A stretch of DNA of 64,000 nucleotides from CAZWLY01 sp964634465 (GTDB lineage Bacteria > Desulfobacterota > Desulfarculia > G963662305). The notes under the pieces are model-generated. The model ran no database searches. It worked only from the letters and a program-made list of their open reading frames with translations, and had not been told where the DNA came from. Position numbers and translations under genes: made by a program. The DNA lies in assembly GCA_964634465.1 (NCBI GenBank), contig CAZWLY010000007.1:62001-126000 (forward strand), given 5' to 3'. Positions within the stretch are counted from its first letter, which is position 1; each line of letters begins with the position of its first letter. Positions 44,229 to 52,536 of the stretch are shown here, in pieces.

Positions 44229-44417
44229 ATGCCACCGGCAGATGAGAAAAAGAACGTCGTTTCCGACGAGCAGGGGGAGAGACCGCCCAAGGCCAAATTC
44301 GAAGTCTATGGCGAGGAGATGATCGAGAAGGAGGTCAAGCAGAGCGGCAATTCGGGGCGGGTCTACCTTCCTCCGGAGTGGGTGGGTAAGCAGGTCAAAA
44401 TTATCCGGATCAACTGA
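44229..44417 (+). CDS. DUF2080-family (AbrB-like) small protein
   Basis: A 62-residue protein whose C-terminal half, VKQSGNSGRVYLPPEWVGKQ, has the DUF2080 pattern (conserved GNSGRVYLPxEWVGK), a family often labelled transposon-associated and related to swapped-hairpin AbrB/SpoVT DNA-binding domains. The N-terminal 25 residues are charged and probably disordered. GGAGAG precedes the ATG. The GNAT gene follows after 16 bases, so they form a two-gene unit behind a strong promoter with palindromes. Confidence 0.8.
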   Translation: MPPADEKKNVVSDEQGERPPKAKFEVYGEEMIEKEVKQSGNSGRVYLPPEWVGKQVKIIRIN

Positions 44418-44433
44418 TTGAGCGGAGGAACAG

Positions 44434-44874
44434 GTGAGTCAGTCGTTTGAAATCCGGCCGATGGAGACCGGAGACCTGTCCGCTGTGATCGCCATCCAGG
44501 AGACGATCATCCAGCAAAAGGTCGCCCCCGCCTGGGTCGAGCATCTCGAAGCCACGGTGGGCGCCAAGTCCAGCCGGTGCCTGGTGGCCGAGGAGGCGGG
44601 CCAGGTGATCGGCTTCATCATCGCCGAAGTCAATTTCGGCGCCTTCGGGGCCGACTTGTCGGGCTGGTTGAGTTACGTCGGGGTCAGCCCCAAGAAGATG
44701 GGACTGGGCGTGGGCAGCAGCCTGGCTCGGGCCCTGTTCGATATTTTCAAAAAAGAGGGAGTGACCAACGTCCGGACCGCCGTTCGGTGGGATTCGGTCG
44801 ATATGCTGTCCTTCTTCAAGTCTCTGGGCTTTGACCGATCGAAATTTATTAACCTCCACAAGCGGTTAGGATGA
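44434..44874 (+). CDS. GNAT-family N-acetyltransferase
   Basis: A 146-residue acetyltransferase: FEIRPMETGDLSAVIAIQE, motif A YVGVSPKKMGLGVGSSLARAL (the acetyl-CoA pyrophosphate loop in KKMGLGVGSS) and SVDMLSFFKSLGF near the end. It starts with GTG at 44434 behind GGAGG. The acceptor is unknown; candidates include protein N-termini, small amines or, in toxin-type GNATs, charged tRNA. It is co-transcribed with DUF2080 and followed by bzdN. Confidence 0.85.
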   Translation: MSQSFEIRPMETGDLSAVIAIQETIIQQKVAPAWVEHLEATVGAKSSRCLVAEEAGQVIGFIIAEVNFGAFGADLSGWLSYVGVSPKKMGLGVGSSLARALFDIFKKEGVTNVRTAVRWDSVDMLSFFKSLGFDRSKFINLHKRLG

Positions 44875-44914
44875 TCGCTTTGGGAGGCCGGTTGTTGTCA
44901 TGGAGGGTTGTCGC

Positions 44915-46051
44915 ATGATTGAGATGTACAAGGAGTGGTACGACGCCCGGCACGAGTACGCCAAGGAGTGGAAGAAAAAGAACCCCGACGGCAAGGTCGT
45001 CGGTTTCTTCTGCACCTACGTACCCGAGGAGATTCTGATCGCGGCCAACATTCTGCCGGTCAGGATTCTGGGCAGCCACGAACCGCAGAACGTGACCGAA
45101 CCGCACATCTTCGGCATGTACTGCCCATTCTGCCGGGACTGCCTGGCCCAGGGCCTGCAGGGTCGCTACGACTACCTGGACGGCATCATGATCGCCCAGT
45201 CCTGTCTCCACATCCGCCAGGCCTTCACCTCCTGGCAGTTGCACGTGGATACGCCGTGGTCCTACTACCTGCCCATGCCCCACCACGTCCAGTCCGTCGA
45301 CCGGGCGGTCCCCTTTCTGACCGAAGAGTTGAAGGTCTTCAAGAAGGCCTTGGAGGATTGGCTCGGCAAGGAGATCACCGACGACGACCTCAAGCGGGGC
45401 ATCGAGGCCGCCAACGAGGCCCGGGCGGCCATGCGGGACTTCTACGAGACCCGCAAGCAGGACAACCCGCCGGTGAGCGGCCTGGAGTCGATGTACGCCG
45501 CGGTGACCATGCAGTGGATCGACCGAAAGGAACACGCCGCCGTCACCCGGGACATCGTCGAGAAGGAGCTGCCCAACCGGGACCTGGGGCTGGGCGACGC
45601 CACCCGCCTGTTGCTCTTCGGTTCGGAGGACGACGACTCCGAGTTCGTCAAGATGGTCGAGGACTGCGGGGCGGTCATCGTCACCGACGACCACTGCACC
45701 GGCACCCGCTACTTCTGGAACGACACCGTTCTGGACGGTGTCGACCCGCTGGAGGCCATCGCCCGGCGCTACGTGGTCCGGCCGCCGTGCCCGACCAAGG
45801 ACTGGCCGGAGCGCCGCCGCCTGGATCACGTGCTGATGTTGGCCAAGGAGTGGAACTGCGACGGGGCGATCGTCTTGCAGCAGAAGTTCTGCGACCCGCA
45901 CGAGCTGGACATCCCCGAGCAGCGCAAGAATCTGGAAGCGAACGGCATCAAGACCCTCTTCCTGGAACTGGACGTGACGGTCCCCGTCGGCCAGTTCAAG
46001 ATTAGGACCGAGGCCTTCTTGGAGACCCTTAGCGAAGAAGACCTCTTCTAG
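44915..46051 (+). CDS. bzdN: Benzoyl-CoA reductase, BzdN subunit
   Basis: A 378-residue HgdB/BcrC-type subunit. The ATG at 44915 has GGAGGG 7 bases upstream. Landmarks: FCTYVPEEILIAANILPVRI, MYCPFCRDCLAQGLQGRYDY, with Cys ligands for a shared cluster, and DCGAVIVTDDHCTGTRYFW. In class I benzoyl-CoA reductases this and the next subunit form the ring-reducing module, binding benzoyl-CoA and iron-sulfur clusters. The gene order N-O-P-Q-M here equals that of the Azoarcus bzd operon, which supports the Bzd rather than the Bcr type. Confidence 0.9.
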   Translation: MIEMYKEWYDARHEYAKEWKKKNPDGKVVGFFCTYVPEEILIAANILPVRILGSHEPQNVTEPHIFGMYCPFCRDCLAQGLQGRYDYLDGIMIAQSCLHIRQAFTSWQLHVDTPWSYYLPMPHHVQSVDRAVPFLTEELKVFKKALEDWLGKEITDDDLKRGIEAANEARAAMRDFYETRKQDNPPVSGLESMYAAVTMQWIDRKEHAAVTRDIVEKELPNRDLGLGDATRLLLFGSEDDDSEFVKMVEDCGAVIVTDDHCTGTRYFWNDTVLDGVDPLEAIARRYVVRPPCPTKDWPERRRLDHVLMLAKEWNCDGAIVLQQKFCDPHELDIPEQRKNLEANGIKTLFLELDVTVPVGQFKIRTEAFLETLSEEDLF

Positions 46052-46067
46052 AGGGAGGTTACAAGTT

Positions 46068-47375
46068 ATGGGCAAGTACCCCACCGAACCGTTGAAACTG
46101 TGGAACAAGGCCAAGGAGCTTCGGGCCAATTTCTATAAGAACTACGCCGAAGCCCACGACAAGGGCGGGTTGCGCTACGCCGGCGGAGCCTGGACCTTTG
46201 ACGCCGTGCCCTTCGGGTTGGGCGAGGACGTCCACGCCCTCACCTCGGAGCCCTACGGGGCGTCTTTGGCCTACAACAAAGAACTGTCGCTTCGCTGCCT
46301 GGAGGCGGCCGAGAACTACGGCTACGCCCGCGACCTGTGCGCCTACATGCGCAACTACTGGGGCTCGATTCTCTTGAACGAGTACGCCTTCGGCGGTCCC
46401 TTCCCCAAGCCGGACTTCATCTGGCAGGATCACATCTGCTGCTCCCACGCCAAGTGGTACCAGACCATGAGCGAGTTGGAGGGCGGCGTGCCGATGTACT
46501 GCGTGGACGTGGCCGTGGGCCCGGCCCCGCCCTTCGGCGAGCTGACGCCCCACAAGATCGACTACGTGGCCGGCCAAATTCTGGACGGCATCGAGTGGCT
46601 GGAGAAGACCACCGGCCGGACCTACAACGACGAGCTGTTCATCAAGGCGGTCTGGAACGACTTCCGCTCCACCCACACCTGGGCCAAGATCTGCGAACTG
46701 AACAAGACCGTACCCGCGCCCCTGGACGAGAAGACGATGTACTCGCTCTACGTGCTGGCCACCTTGAACAAGGCCAGCCAGTGGTGCGCCGACTTCTACG
46801 AGGAGCTGTTGGCCGAGGTCCAGGAGCGGGTCGATCGAGGCATCGCCGCCTGCGCCAACGAGCAGGCCCGGGTCATGTCCGACACCCAGCCGCCGTGGGC
46901 CTTCCTGAAGGTCTTCCGTTACCTCGAGGAGTACGGCTGCGTGTCCATCGGCAGCCTCTACACCTTCGGCCTGGAGGGCATGTGGGAGTACTCCGAGGAC
47001 AAGGGCCTCTATCCCAAGCCGATGCCCGAGAACATGCCCAAGGATCGCGAGGAGGCGGCCCGGATGCTGGTCGAGTGGCACCTGCACAAGCCCGAGTACC
47101 AGCACTTCTACTCGCCGGACTACAAGTCCCAGATGATGATCAGCATCTGCAAGGACTGGGGTCTGTCCGGCGTCATGCTCCACTACAACCGCGGCTGCGA
47201 GGGCCTGTCCCTGGGCATCGCCGAGAACAGGTTGGCCATCCAGGCCGCCGGTTTCCCGGTGATGAGCTTCGAGGGCAACATGGGCGACGAACGCGAGTTC
47301 GACGAGACCCGGACCATGCAGCGCGTGGACGCCTTCATGGAGACCCTGGGCATCAAGCGGGTCGGCCGCGACTAG
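46068..47375 (+). CDS. bzdO: Benzoyl-CoA reductase, BzdO subunit
   Basis: A 435-residue HgdB/BcrB-like subunit that pairs with BzdN: MGKYPTEPLKLWNKAKELRA, DFIWQDHICCSHAKWYQTMS with the conserved cysteine pair, VQERVDRGIAACANEQARVM and MLHYNRGCEGLSLGIAENRL. Length and motifs match Bzd-type beta subunits. GGGAGG precedes the ATG, 17 bases after bzdN. Confidence 0.92.
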   Translation: MGKYPTEPLKLWNKAKELRANFYKNYAEAHDKGGLRYAGGAWTFDAVPFGLGEDVHALTSEPYGASLAYNKELSLRCLEAAENYGYARDLCAYMRNYWGSILLNEYAFGGPFPKPDFIWQDHICCSHAKWYQTMSELEGGVPMYCVDVAVGPAPPFGELTPHKIDYVAGQILDGIEWLEKTTGRTYNDELFIKAVWNDFRSTHTWAKICELNKTVPAPLDEKTMYSLYVLATLNKASQWCADFYEELLAEVQERVDRGIAACANEQARVMSDTQPPWAFLKVFRYLEEYGCVSIGSLYTFGLEGMWEYSEDKGLYPKPMPENMPKDREEAARMLVEWHLHKPEYQHFYSPDYKSQMMISICKDWGLSGVMLHYNRGCEGLSLGIAENRLAIQAAGFPVMSFEGNMGDEREFDETRTMQRVDAFMETLGIKRVGRD

Positions 47376-47405
47376 GACCGGCTGGAAGCTAAGGAGGAAT
47401 TCCTG

Positions 47406-48179
47406 ATGATTACGGCAGGAATAGACGTTGGTTCCAAGACGATCAAGGTCCTTCTGTTGAAGGACGGCAAGGAGATCGTCGACAAGAAGATCCAGTTGGC
47501 CGGCAACGACGTCGCCGGAGCCTTGAAGGAGGTCTGGGGCGAGCTGCTCTCCGCCAACAACGTCAGCGAGGGCGACATCAAGGCCATCGTCGCCACCGGC
47601 ACCGGCAAGGCGGAGGCCACCTTCGCCACCAAGACGGTCACCGAGGTCGGGGCCGACGCCAAGGGCGGCGTGTTCATCATGCCCGAGGCGCGCACGGTCA
47701 TCGACGTCGGCGCCGAGGAGGGCCGGGCGATCAAGGTCGACGCCGGAGGCAAGGTGGTCGATTTCGCCATCAACGAGAAGTGCGCCGCCGGCGCGGGTGC
47801 GTTCACCGAGGCCATGGCCCGGGCGCTGGAGGTGCCCATCGACGAGATGGGCCCGCTCAGCCTCAAATCCACCCAGGAGGTGGCCATGAACGCCCAATGC
47901 GCCGTTTTCGCCGAGAGCGAGCTGGTCACCCTGGTCCACAACCAGACGCCCAAACCGGACATGGCCCGAGCCATCCACAACGCCATCGCCGACCGGATCA
48001 CCTCCATGGTCCGGCGGGTCGGCATGGAGGAGAAGATCCTGTTGATCGGCGGCGTGGCCAAGAACATCGGCTTCGTCGACAGCCTGAAAAACGAATTGGG
48101 CACCGAGGTCAGCGTCCCCGACGACCCCGAGTTCGTCAGCGCTCTGGGCGCGGCCATAGTCGGCGCCGAGGGCGACTAG
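47406..48179 (+). CDS. bzdP: Benzoyl-CoA reductase, BzdP subunit (ATPase)
   Basis: A 257-residue ASKHA-fold ATPase of the BcrA/BcrD/BadF/BadG family. ATP-site parts are AGIDVGSKTIKVLLL and ARTVIDVGAEEGRAIKV. The cluster cysteines are in FAINEKCAAGAGAFTEAM and MNAQCAVFAESELVTLV; in the family one [4Fe-4S] is held between two such subunits. It hydrolyses ATP to push electrons into the BzdN/O module. AGGAGG lies upstream. P and Q are assigned by gene order. Confidence 0.9.
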   Translation: MITAGIDVGSKTIKVLLLKDGKEIVDKKIQLAGNDVAGALKEVWGELLSANNVSEGDIKAIVATGTGKAEATFATKTVTEVGADAKGGVFIMPEARTVIDVGAEEGRAIKVDAGGKVVDFAINEKCAAGAGAFTEAMARALEVPIDEMGPLSLKSTQEVAMNAQCAVFAESELVTLVHNQTPKPDMARAIHNAIADRITSMVRRVGMEEKILLIGGVAKNIGFVDSLKNELGTEVSVPDDPEFVSALGAAIVGAEGD

Positions 48180-48204
48180 CGCCGCGTTTTGGGAGGAGAA
48201 GGAA

Positions 48205-49074
48205 ATGGCTGAAGAATTCTGGAGATGGACGGAATCCCGGTGGACGAACCCGGACATCGATTGGAAGAAGGGCGAGATCATCTCCGCCGGCGTGGATGTT
48301 GGTTCGGTCAGCTCCCAGGCGGTGGTCATGGTCGACGGGCAGCTCTTCTGCTACGGCAACACCCGCACCGGCTCCAACTCGCCCGACTCGGCGATCAACG
48401 CCATGAACATGGCCCTGGAGGGCACGGGACTGACGATCGACGACCTCATGTACACCGTCGGCACCGGTTACGGCCGGGTCAACGTGCCCTTCGGCCAGCG
48501 GGCCATCACCGAGATCGCCTGCCACGGCCGCGGCGCCAACTTCATGTACGGTCCGAGCATCCGCACCGTGCTCGATATGGGCGGCCAGGACTGCAAGGCC
48601 ATCCACGTCGATGAGAAGGGCAAGGTGACCAACTTCCTGATGAACGACAAGTGCGCCGCCGGCACCGGACGCGGCATGGAGGTCTTCGCCGACCTTTTGG
48701 GCGTGTCCATCAACGACGTCGGCGATCTGTCGCTTCAGGTCGAGGAGGAGCCCGAGCCGGTCTCCTCGACCTGCGTCGTCTTCGCCAAGAGCGAGGCCTC
48801 GGGCCTGCTCAGGGCCGGCTGGCCCAAGGAGAAGGTGCTGGCCGCCTACTCCTCGGCCATGGCCCACCGGGTGGTCGGTCTCTTGGAGCGGATCGGCATG
48901 GAGCCCGAATTCGGCATCACCGGCGGCATCGCCAAGAACAAGGGCGTGGTGGTGCGCCTGGAGAACGAACTGGGCGTCAAGGCGCTGGAGTCCAAGTACG
49001 ACACCCAGATCGCCGGCGCCTTGGGCGCGGCCCTGTTCGCCGAGGCCCTGATCAAGAAGGGTAAGAAGAAGTAA
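48205..49074 (+). CDS. bzdQ: Benzoyl-CoA reductase, BzdQ subunit (ATPase)
   Basis: A 289-residue paralogue of BzdP with a roughly 25-residue N-terminal extension rich in tryptophan (EEFWRWTESRW) that is typical of BzdQ. ATP-site: SAGVDVGSVSSQAVVMVDGQ and VLDMGGQDCKAIHVD. Cluster cysteines: FLMNDKCAAGTGRGME and VSSTCVVFAKSEASGLL. A glycine-rich GITGGIAKNKGVVVRLENEL follows. Together with BzdP it forms the electron-activating module. Confidence 0.92.
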   Translation: MAEEFWRWTESRWTNPDIDWKKGEIISAGVDVGSVSSQAVVMVDGQLFCYGNTRTGSNSPDSAINAMNMALEGTGLTIDDLMYTVGTGYGRVNVPFGQRAITEIACHGRGANFMYGPSIRTVLDMGGQDCKAIHVDEKGKVTNFLMNDKCAAGTGRGMEVFADLLGVSINDVGDLSLQVEEEPEPVSSTCVVFAKSEASGLLRAGWPKEKVLAAYSSAMAHRVVGLLERIGMEPEFGITGGIAKNKGVVVRLENELGVKALESKYDTQIAGALGAALFAEALIKKGKKK

Positions 49075-49130
49075 CCACCCCTCGGCCGCCTCCGGAAAGG
49101 GGGCGGCCGAGCCGATCGAATGGAGACGCC

Positions 49131-49421
49131 ATGCTGGCCAATTACGGTTACAAGGACGGGTCCGGCGAATTTTTCATCACCATCGACACCGACAAGTGCG
49201 ACGGTTGCGGCGAGTGCGTATCCGCCTGTCCGTCGTCCTGTTTCGAGGTGCTGGACGAGGATCCCAACGATCCGCTCAGGGAGGAGCCGGTGGCCGTCGT
49301 CGGCGAGGCTCAGCGCAAGAAGCTGAAGTACGCCTGCGCCCAGTGCAAGCCGGCCAGCGACCGACCGCCGCTGCCATGCGTGGAGGCCTGCTCGCCCGGC
49401 GCGATCAGCCACTCTTGGTAA
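49131..49421 (+). CDS. bzdM: Ferredoxin-type protein, BzdM-like
   Basis: A 96-residue iron-sulfur protein. CDGCGECVSACPSSC gives one [4Fe-4S] site plus the Cys-Pro of a second. The second set is spread: YACAQCKPAS, then LPCVEACSPGAI. It is the probable immediate electron donor to BzdNOPQ. The position directly after bzdQ equals bzdM in Azoarcus. A gap of about 250 bases with no gene follows. Confidence 0.85.
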   Translation: MLANYGYKDGSGEFFITIDTDKCDGCGECVSACPSSCFEVLDEDPNDPLREEPVAVVGEAQRKKLKYACAQCKPASDRPPLPCVEACSPGAISHSW

Positions 49422-49675
49422 ATCGACCCGGAGTTTCATGAGCCGGCCGGGCTGCCGCGGCCCCCGGCGCGTTTCGGGGTCGGAGCCTCAATGACGGTCG
49501 TCCTCGCCCCCCTTTCAGCCAGGACGTCTCACCCGGTCCCGGAACCGCTTCCGCTTCGCCCCTCACGACGAATTCGGGGCCGGCGCGGCCAGCGCTGGCG
49601 AGATTCCGGGCTCCCACAATCCTACCGCCCCGGCGGTCTATCGAGCCGGGGCGACGCCCGCCCTGAGGAGGCGCA

Positions 49676-52192
49676 ATGGCGACCATCAGCCTGACCATAG
49701 ACGGCCAGGAGGTAAGCGCCGAGAAAGGGGCTACCATCCTGGAAGCGGCCCGAGCGGCCGACATCTACATCCCGACGCTGTGCAATCATCCCGACCTGCC
49801 CAAGATGGGCGGTCTGAAACCGGCCGAGGCCGTCTGGCGCGGCGGGGTCAAGATCGAAAACGCCCCCGGTGCGCCGGAGACGGCCACCGGATGCGGCCTG
49901 TGCGTGGTGGAGATAGCCGGGTTCGACGAGCCACAGCCCGCCTGCGCCACCGAGGCCGAGGCCGGAATGACGGTCACCGTCGATTCGGATCGGCTGAAAA
50001 GCATTCGCCAGGAAAAGCTGATCCCGATCCTGAACAACCACCCCCACGCCTGTTTGACCTGCGCCCAGGCCGAGGGCTGTTCCCGGACCCAGTGCTCGTC
50101 CAACGTGCCCGAAGACGAGCGCTGCTGCCCCCAGTTCGGCAATTGCGAGCTTCAGAAACTGGTCGCCTACGTCGGCATCCATCCCTCCGTGGCTCGCTGG
50201 CAGCCGACCGACCTGCCGGTCATCAAGAACGAGCCCCTTTACGAGCGCGACTACAATCTTTGCATCAACTGCACCCGGTGCGTGCGGGTCTGCCAGGACG
50301 TTCGGGGGGTGGGGGCCTACGGCTTCGTCTTCGACGAGAACGGCCGGGTGGTGGTCGGCGCGCTGAGCGAGACCATGGCCGACGCCGGTTGCAAGTTCTG
50401 CACCGCCTGCGTCGGGGTCTGCCCAACCGGCGCCCTCATGGACAAGGGCGTGCGCCCGGCCAGCTTCGAGGCCGACATCGTGCCCTGCAAGGCCGCCTGT
50501 CCGGCCGGCATCGACGTGCCCAACTACGTCCGGGCCATAAAAAACGGGCGGATAGACGAGGCGTTGGCCGTCATTCGGGAGCGGGTGCCGTTCCCCGGCG
50601 TCTTGGGCCGGTCCTGCATCCACCCCTGCGAGGACGCCTGCCGCCGGGGCGAGGTCAACGAGCCGATCTCGATCTGCGCCCTGAAGCGTTTCGCCTCGGA
50701 CAACGCCACGGACGCCTGGAAGGAGAAGATCTCCGTCGCCGCCGACACCGGCAAGAGAGTGGCCGTCGTCGGCTCCGGCCCGGCCGGGCTGACCGCCGCC
50801 TTCCACTTGCGCCGCCTGGGCCACGCCGTGACCGTCTTCGAGAAAGCGGCCGAGCCGGGCGGCATGCTCCGTTACGGCATCCCGGCCTATCGCCTGCCCG
50901 ACGAGTTGGTCGCGGCCGAGATCAAGGACATCCTCGACCTGGGCGTCGAGCTGCGCCTGGAAACCGAGCCGACGGCCGAGGAACTCAAGGGCTACGACGC
51001 CGTCTTCCTGGCGATCGGGGCCGGGCTCAGTCGCAGGTTGGACATCGACGGCATCGACTCCGAAGGCGTTTTGTGGGGCGTCGATTTCCTGCGCGCGGTC
51101 AGGACCGGCCAGGGGGTTGAGGTCGGCGAAAAGGTGCTGGTCATCGGCGGCGGCAACGTGGCCATCGACGTCGCCCTGACCGCCCGGCGGTTGGGCGCCG
51201 GCGAGGTGACCATGGGCTGCCTGGAGAAGCGCGAGGAGATGCCGGCCCACACCTGGGAGATCGCCGAGGCCGAGGAAGAAGGGGTCAGGATCATCAACTC
51301 CTGGGGGCCGAAGGCGATCATCACTCAGGACGGCCGGGCCAGGGGCGTGGAGTTCATGGCCTGCCTGGCCGTCTTCGACGATAACGGCAACTTCAACCCG
51401 AGCTACGACGACTGCTCGCTGAAATCGATCGAGGCCGACACCATCATTCTGGCCATCGGCCAGGCCTCGGACCTGTCCTTGGCCCAGGAGCTGGGGCTTG
51501 GCGTCAGCCGCGGCCTGATCGAGACCGGAGAGGACGGGGCGACCAATGTCCCCGGCGTCTTCGCCGGCGGCGACGCGGCCAAGGCGCCCGGCTCGATCAT
51601 CGAGGCCATCGCCGCCGGCCGCCGGGCGGCCGAGTCGATCGACAGGCATCTGGGCGGCGCGGGCGACATCTCGCTCTCCCTGGCCGAGCTCGGCGCGCCG
51701 GACCCCAACATCGGCCGGGAGGACGGCTTCGCCGGCCGGCCCCGCCAGGCCGAATCCCGCCTGGCCGTGACCGACCGGGAGGGCTTTGCCGAGGTCTGCC
51801 AGGGCTTCGATGCCGAAACGGCCAAGACCGAGGCGGGGCGCTGCCTCCAGTGCGACCTGAGGCTGACTCTCAACGAGGTGCCTTCGCCGCCGGAGAAGAT
51901 GGTCCCGTTCACGGCCGAGAATCTGGCCGAGGCACCGGAGAGCGAGGGCGTCTACATCCTCTACGACGAGAACAAGGAGATTTTGGCCATCAAGGGCGAA
52001 ATGAATCTCCGAGAGGCGTTGGAGGAGCGGCTGGAGGCCGGTTCGACGGCCAAATTCTTTGAGTTCCACGAGGATAAAATGTATTCTAAGGCCGAATCGG
52101 AGTTGGTTCAGGCCTACTTGCAGCGTCACGGCAAGATGCCGCCCGGCGACGGGGGCGAGGGCGGCGGAGACGATCTGGACGACTTGTTCTAG
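49676..52192 (+). CDS. bzdV: BzdV-like iron-sulfur flavoprotein oxidoreductase
   Basis: An 838-residue fusion. The N-terminus is NuoG-like with a [2Fe-2S] domain (SLTIDGQEVSAEKGATILEA, LCNHP, CGLC), a cysteine-rich segment (CAQAEGCSRTQC) and two [4Fe-4S] motifs (CINCTRCVRVCQD, CKFCTACVGVCPTG). Then comes a GltD-like part: CKAACPAGIDVPNYV, FAD motif VAVVGSGPAGLTAAFHL (about 360-376), NAD(P) motif VLVIGGGNVAIDVAL and PGVFAGGDAAKAPGSII. Residues about 755-838 are an added domain (GVYILYDENKEILAI). By analogy to Azoarcus BzdV it should move electrons between NAD(P)H and the BzdM ferredoxin. GAGGAGG precedes the ATG. Confidence 0.85.
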   Translation: MATISLTIDGQEVSAEKGATILEAARAADIYIPTLCNHPDLPKMGGLKPAEAVWRGGVKIENAPGAPETATGCGLCVVEIAGFDEPQPACATEAEAGMTVTVDSDRLKSIRQEKLIPILNNHPHACLTCAQAEGCSRTQCSSNVPEDERCCPQFGNCELQKLVAYVGIHPSVARWQPTDLPVIKNEPLYERDYNLCINCTRCVRVCQDVRGVGAYGFVFDENGRVVVGALSETMADAGCKFCTACVGVCPTGALMDKGVRPASFEADIVPCKAACPAGIDVPNYVRAIKNGRIDEALAVIRERVPFPGVLGRSCIHPCEDACRRGEVNEPISICALKRFASDNATDAWKEKISVAADTGKRVAVVGSGPAGLTAAFHLRRLGHAVTVFEKAAEPGGMLRYGIPAYRLPDELVAAEIKDILDLGVELRLETEPTAEELKGYDAVFLAIGAGLSRRLDIDGIDSEGVLWGVDFLRAVRTGQGVEVGEKVLVIGGGNVAIDVALTARRLGAGEVTMGCLEKREEMPAHTWEIAEAEEEGVRIINSWGPKAIITQDGRARGVEFMACLAVFDDNGNFNPSYDDCSLKSIEADTIILAIGQASDLSLAQELGLGVSRGLIETGEDGATNVPGVFAGGDAAKAPGSIIEAIAAGRRAAESIDRHLGGAGDISLSLAELGAPDPNIGREDGFAGRPRQAESRLAVTDREGFAEVCQGFDAETAKTEAGRCLQCDLRLTLNEVPSPPEKMVPFTAENLAEAPESEGVYILYDENKEILAIKGEMNLREALEERLEAGSTAKFFEFHEDKMYSKAESELVQAYLQRHGKMPPGDGGEGGGDDLDDLF

Positions 52193-52212
52193 ATCGTTGG
52201 TCGGAGGTTGCG

Positions 52213-52485
52213 ATGAGCGATACATTCGCCTGCGGCGTCGATCCGGCCCGGGAAGAGGAACTGGCCGCCCAGGGCTGGACGCGCCGCTCCACCCTGGGCG
52301 AGCCGCGTCTCTCCGAGGCGGTGGAACAGTACCGGGCCATGGGCTTCGAGGTCCACCTGGAGAACTTCGACCCTACGGCCGAGGGCGAGGGCGGGTGCAC
52401 GACTTGTTTCGGCAGCGCGGCCGAGCAATACAAGACCATCTACACCCGCCCCAGCGGCGAGAGCGAAGACGAGGACCTTTTCTGA
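52213..52485 (+). CDS. Small CTTCF-motif protein in the bzd cluster
   Basis: A 90-residue acidic protein between bzdV and the ligase gene, with GGAGG before its ATG. It contains CGVDP near the start and GGCTTCFGSAAEQYKTIYTR near the end, so three cysteines could hold a metal or cluster. I do not recognise the family. The tail SEDEDLF resembles the acidic tail of BzdV (DDLDDLF) and of BzdN (SEEDLF). Confidence 0.7.
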   Translation: MSDTFACGVDPAREEELAAQGWTRRSTLGEPRLSEAVEQYRAMGFEVHLENFDPTAEGEGGCTTCFGSAAEQYKTIYTRPSGESEDEDLF

Positions 52486-52536
52486 GTTTTACTGACCGAC
52501 CGCAAAAGGGGTCGGGGGACGATAAGGAGGTCAGTA

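Noticed and set aside
44229..44417. A transposon based on the DUF2080 label
   Set aside because: No transposase or terminal inverted repeats are nearby; the label reflects family history only.
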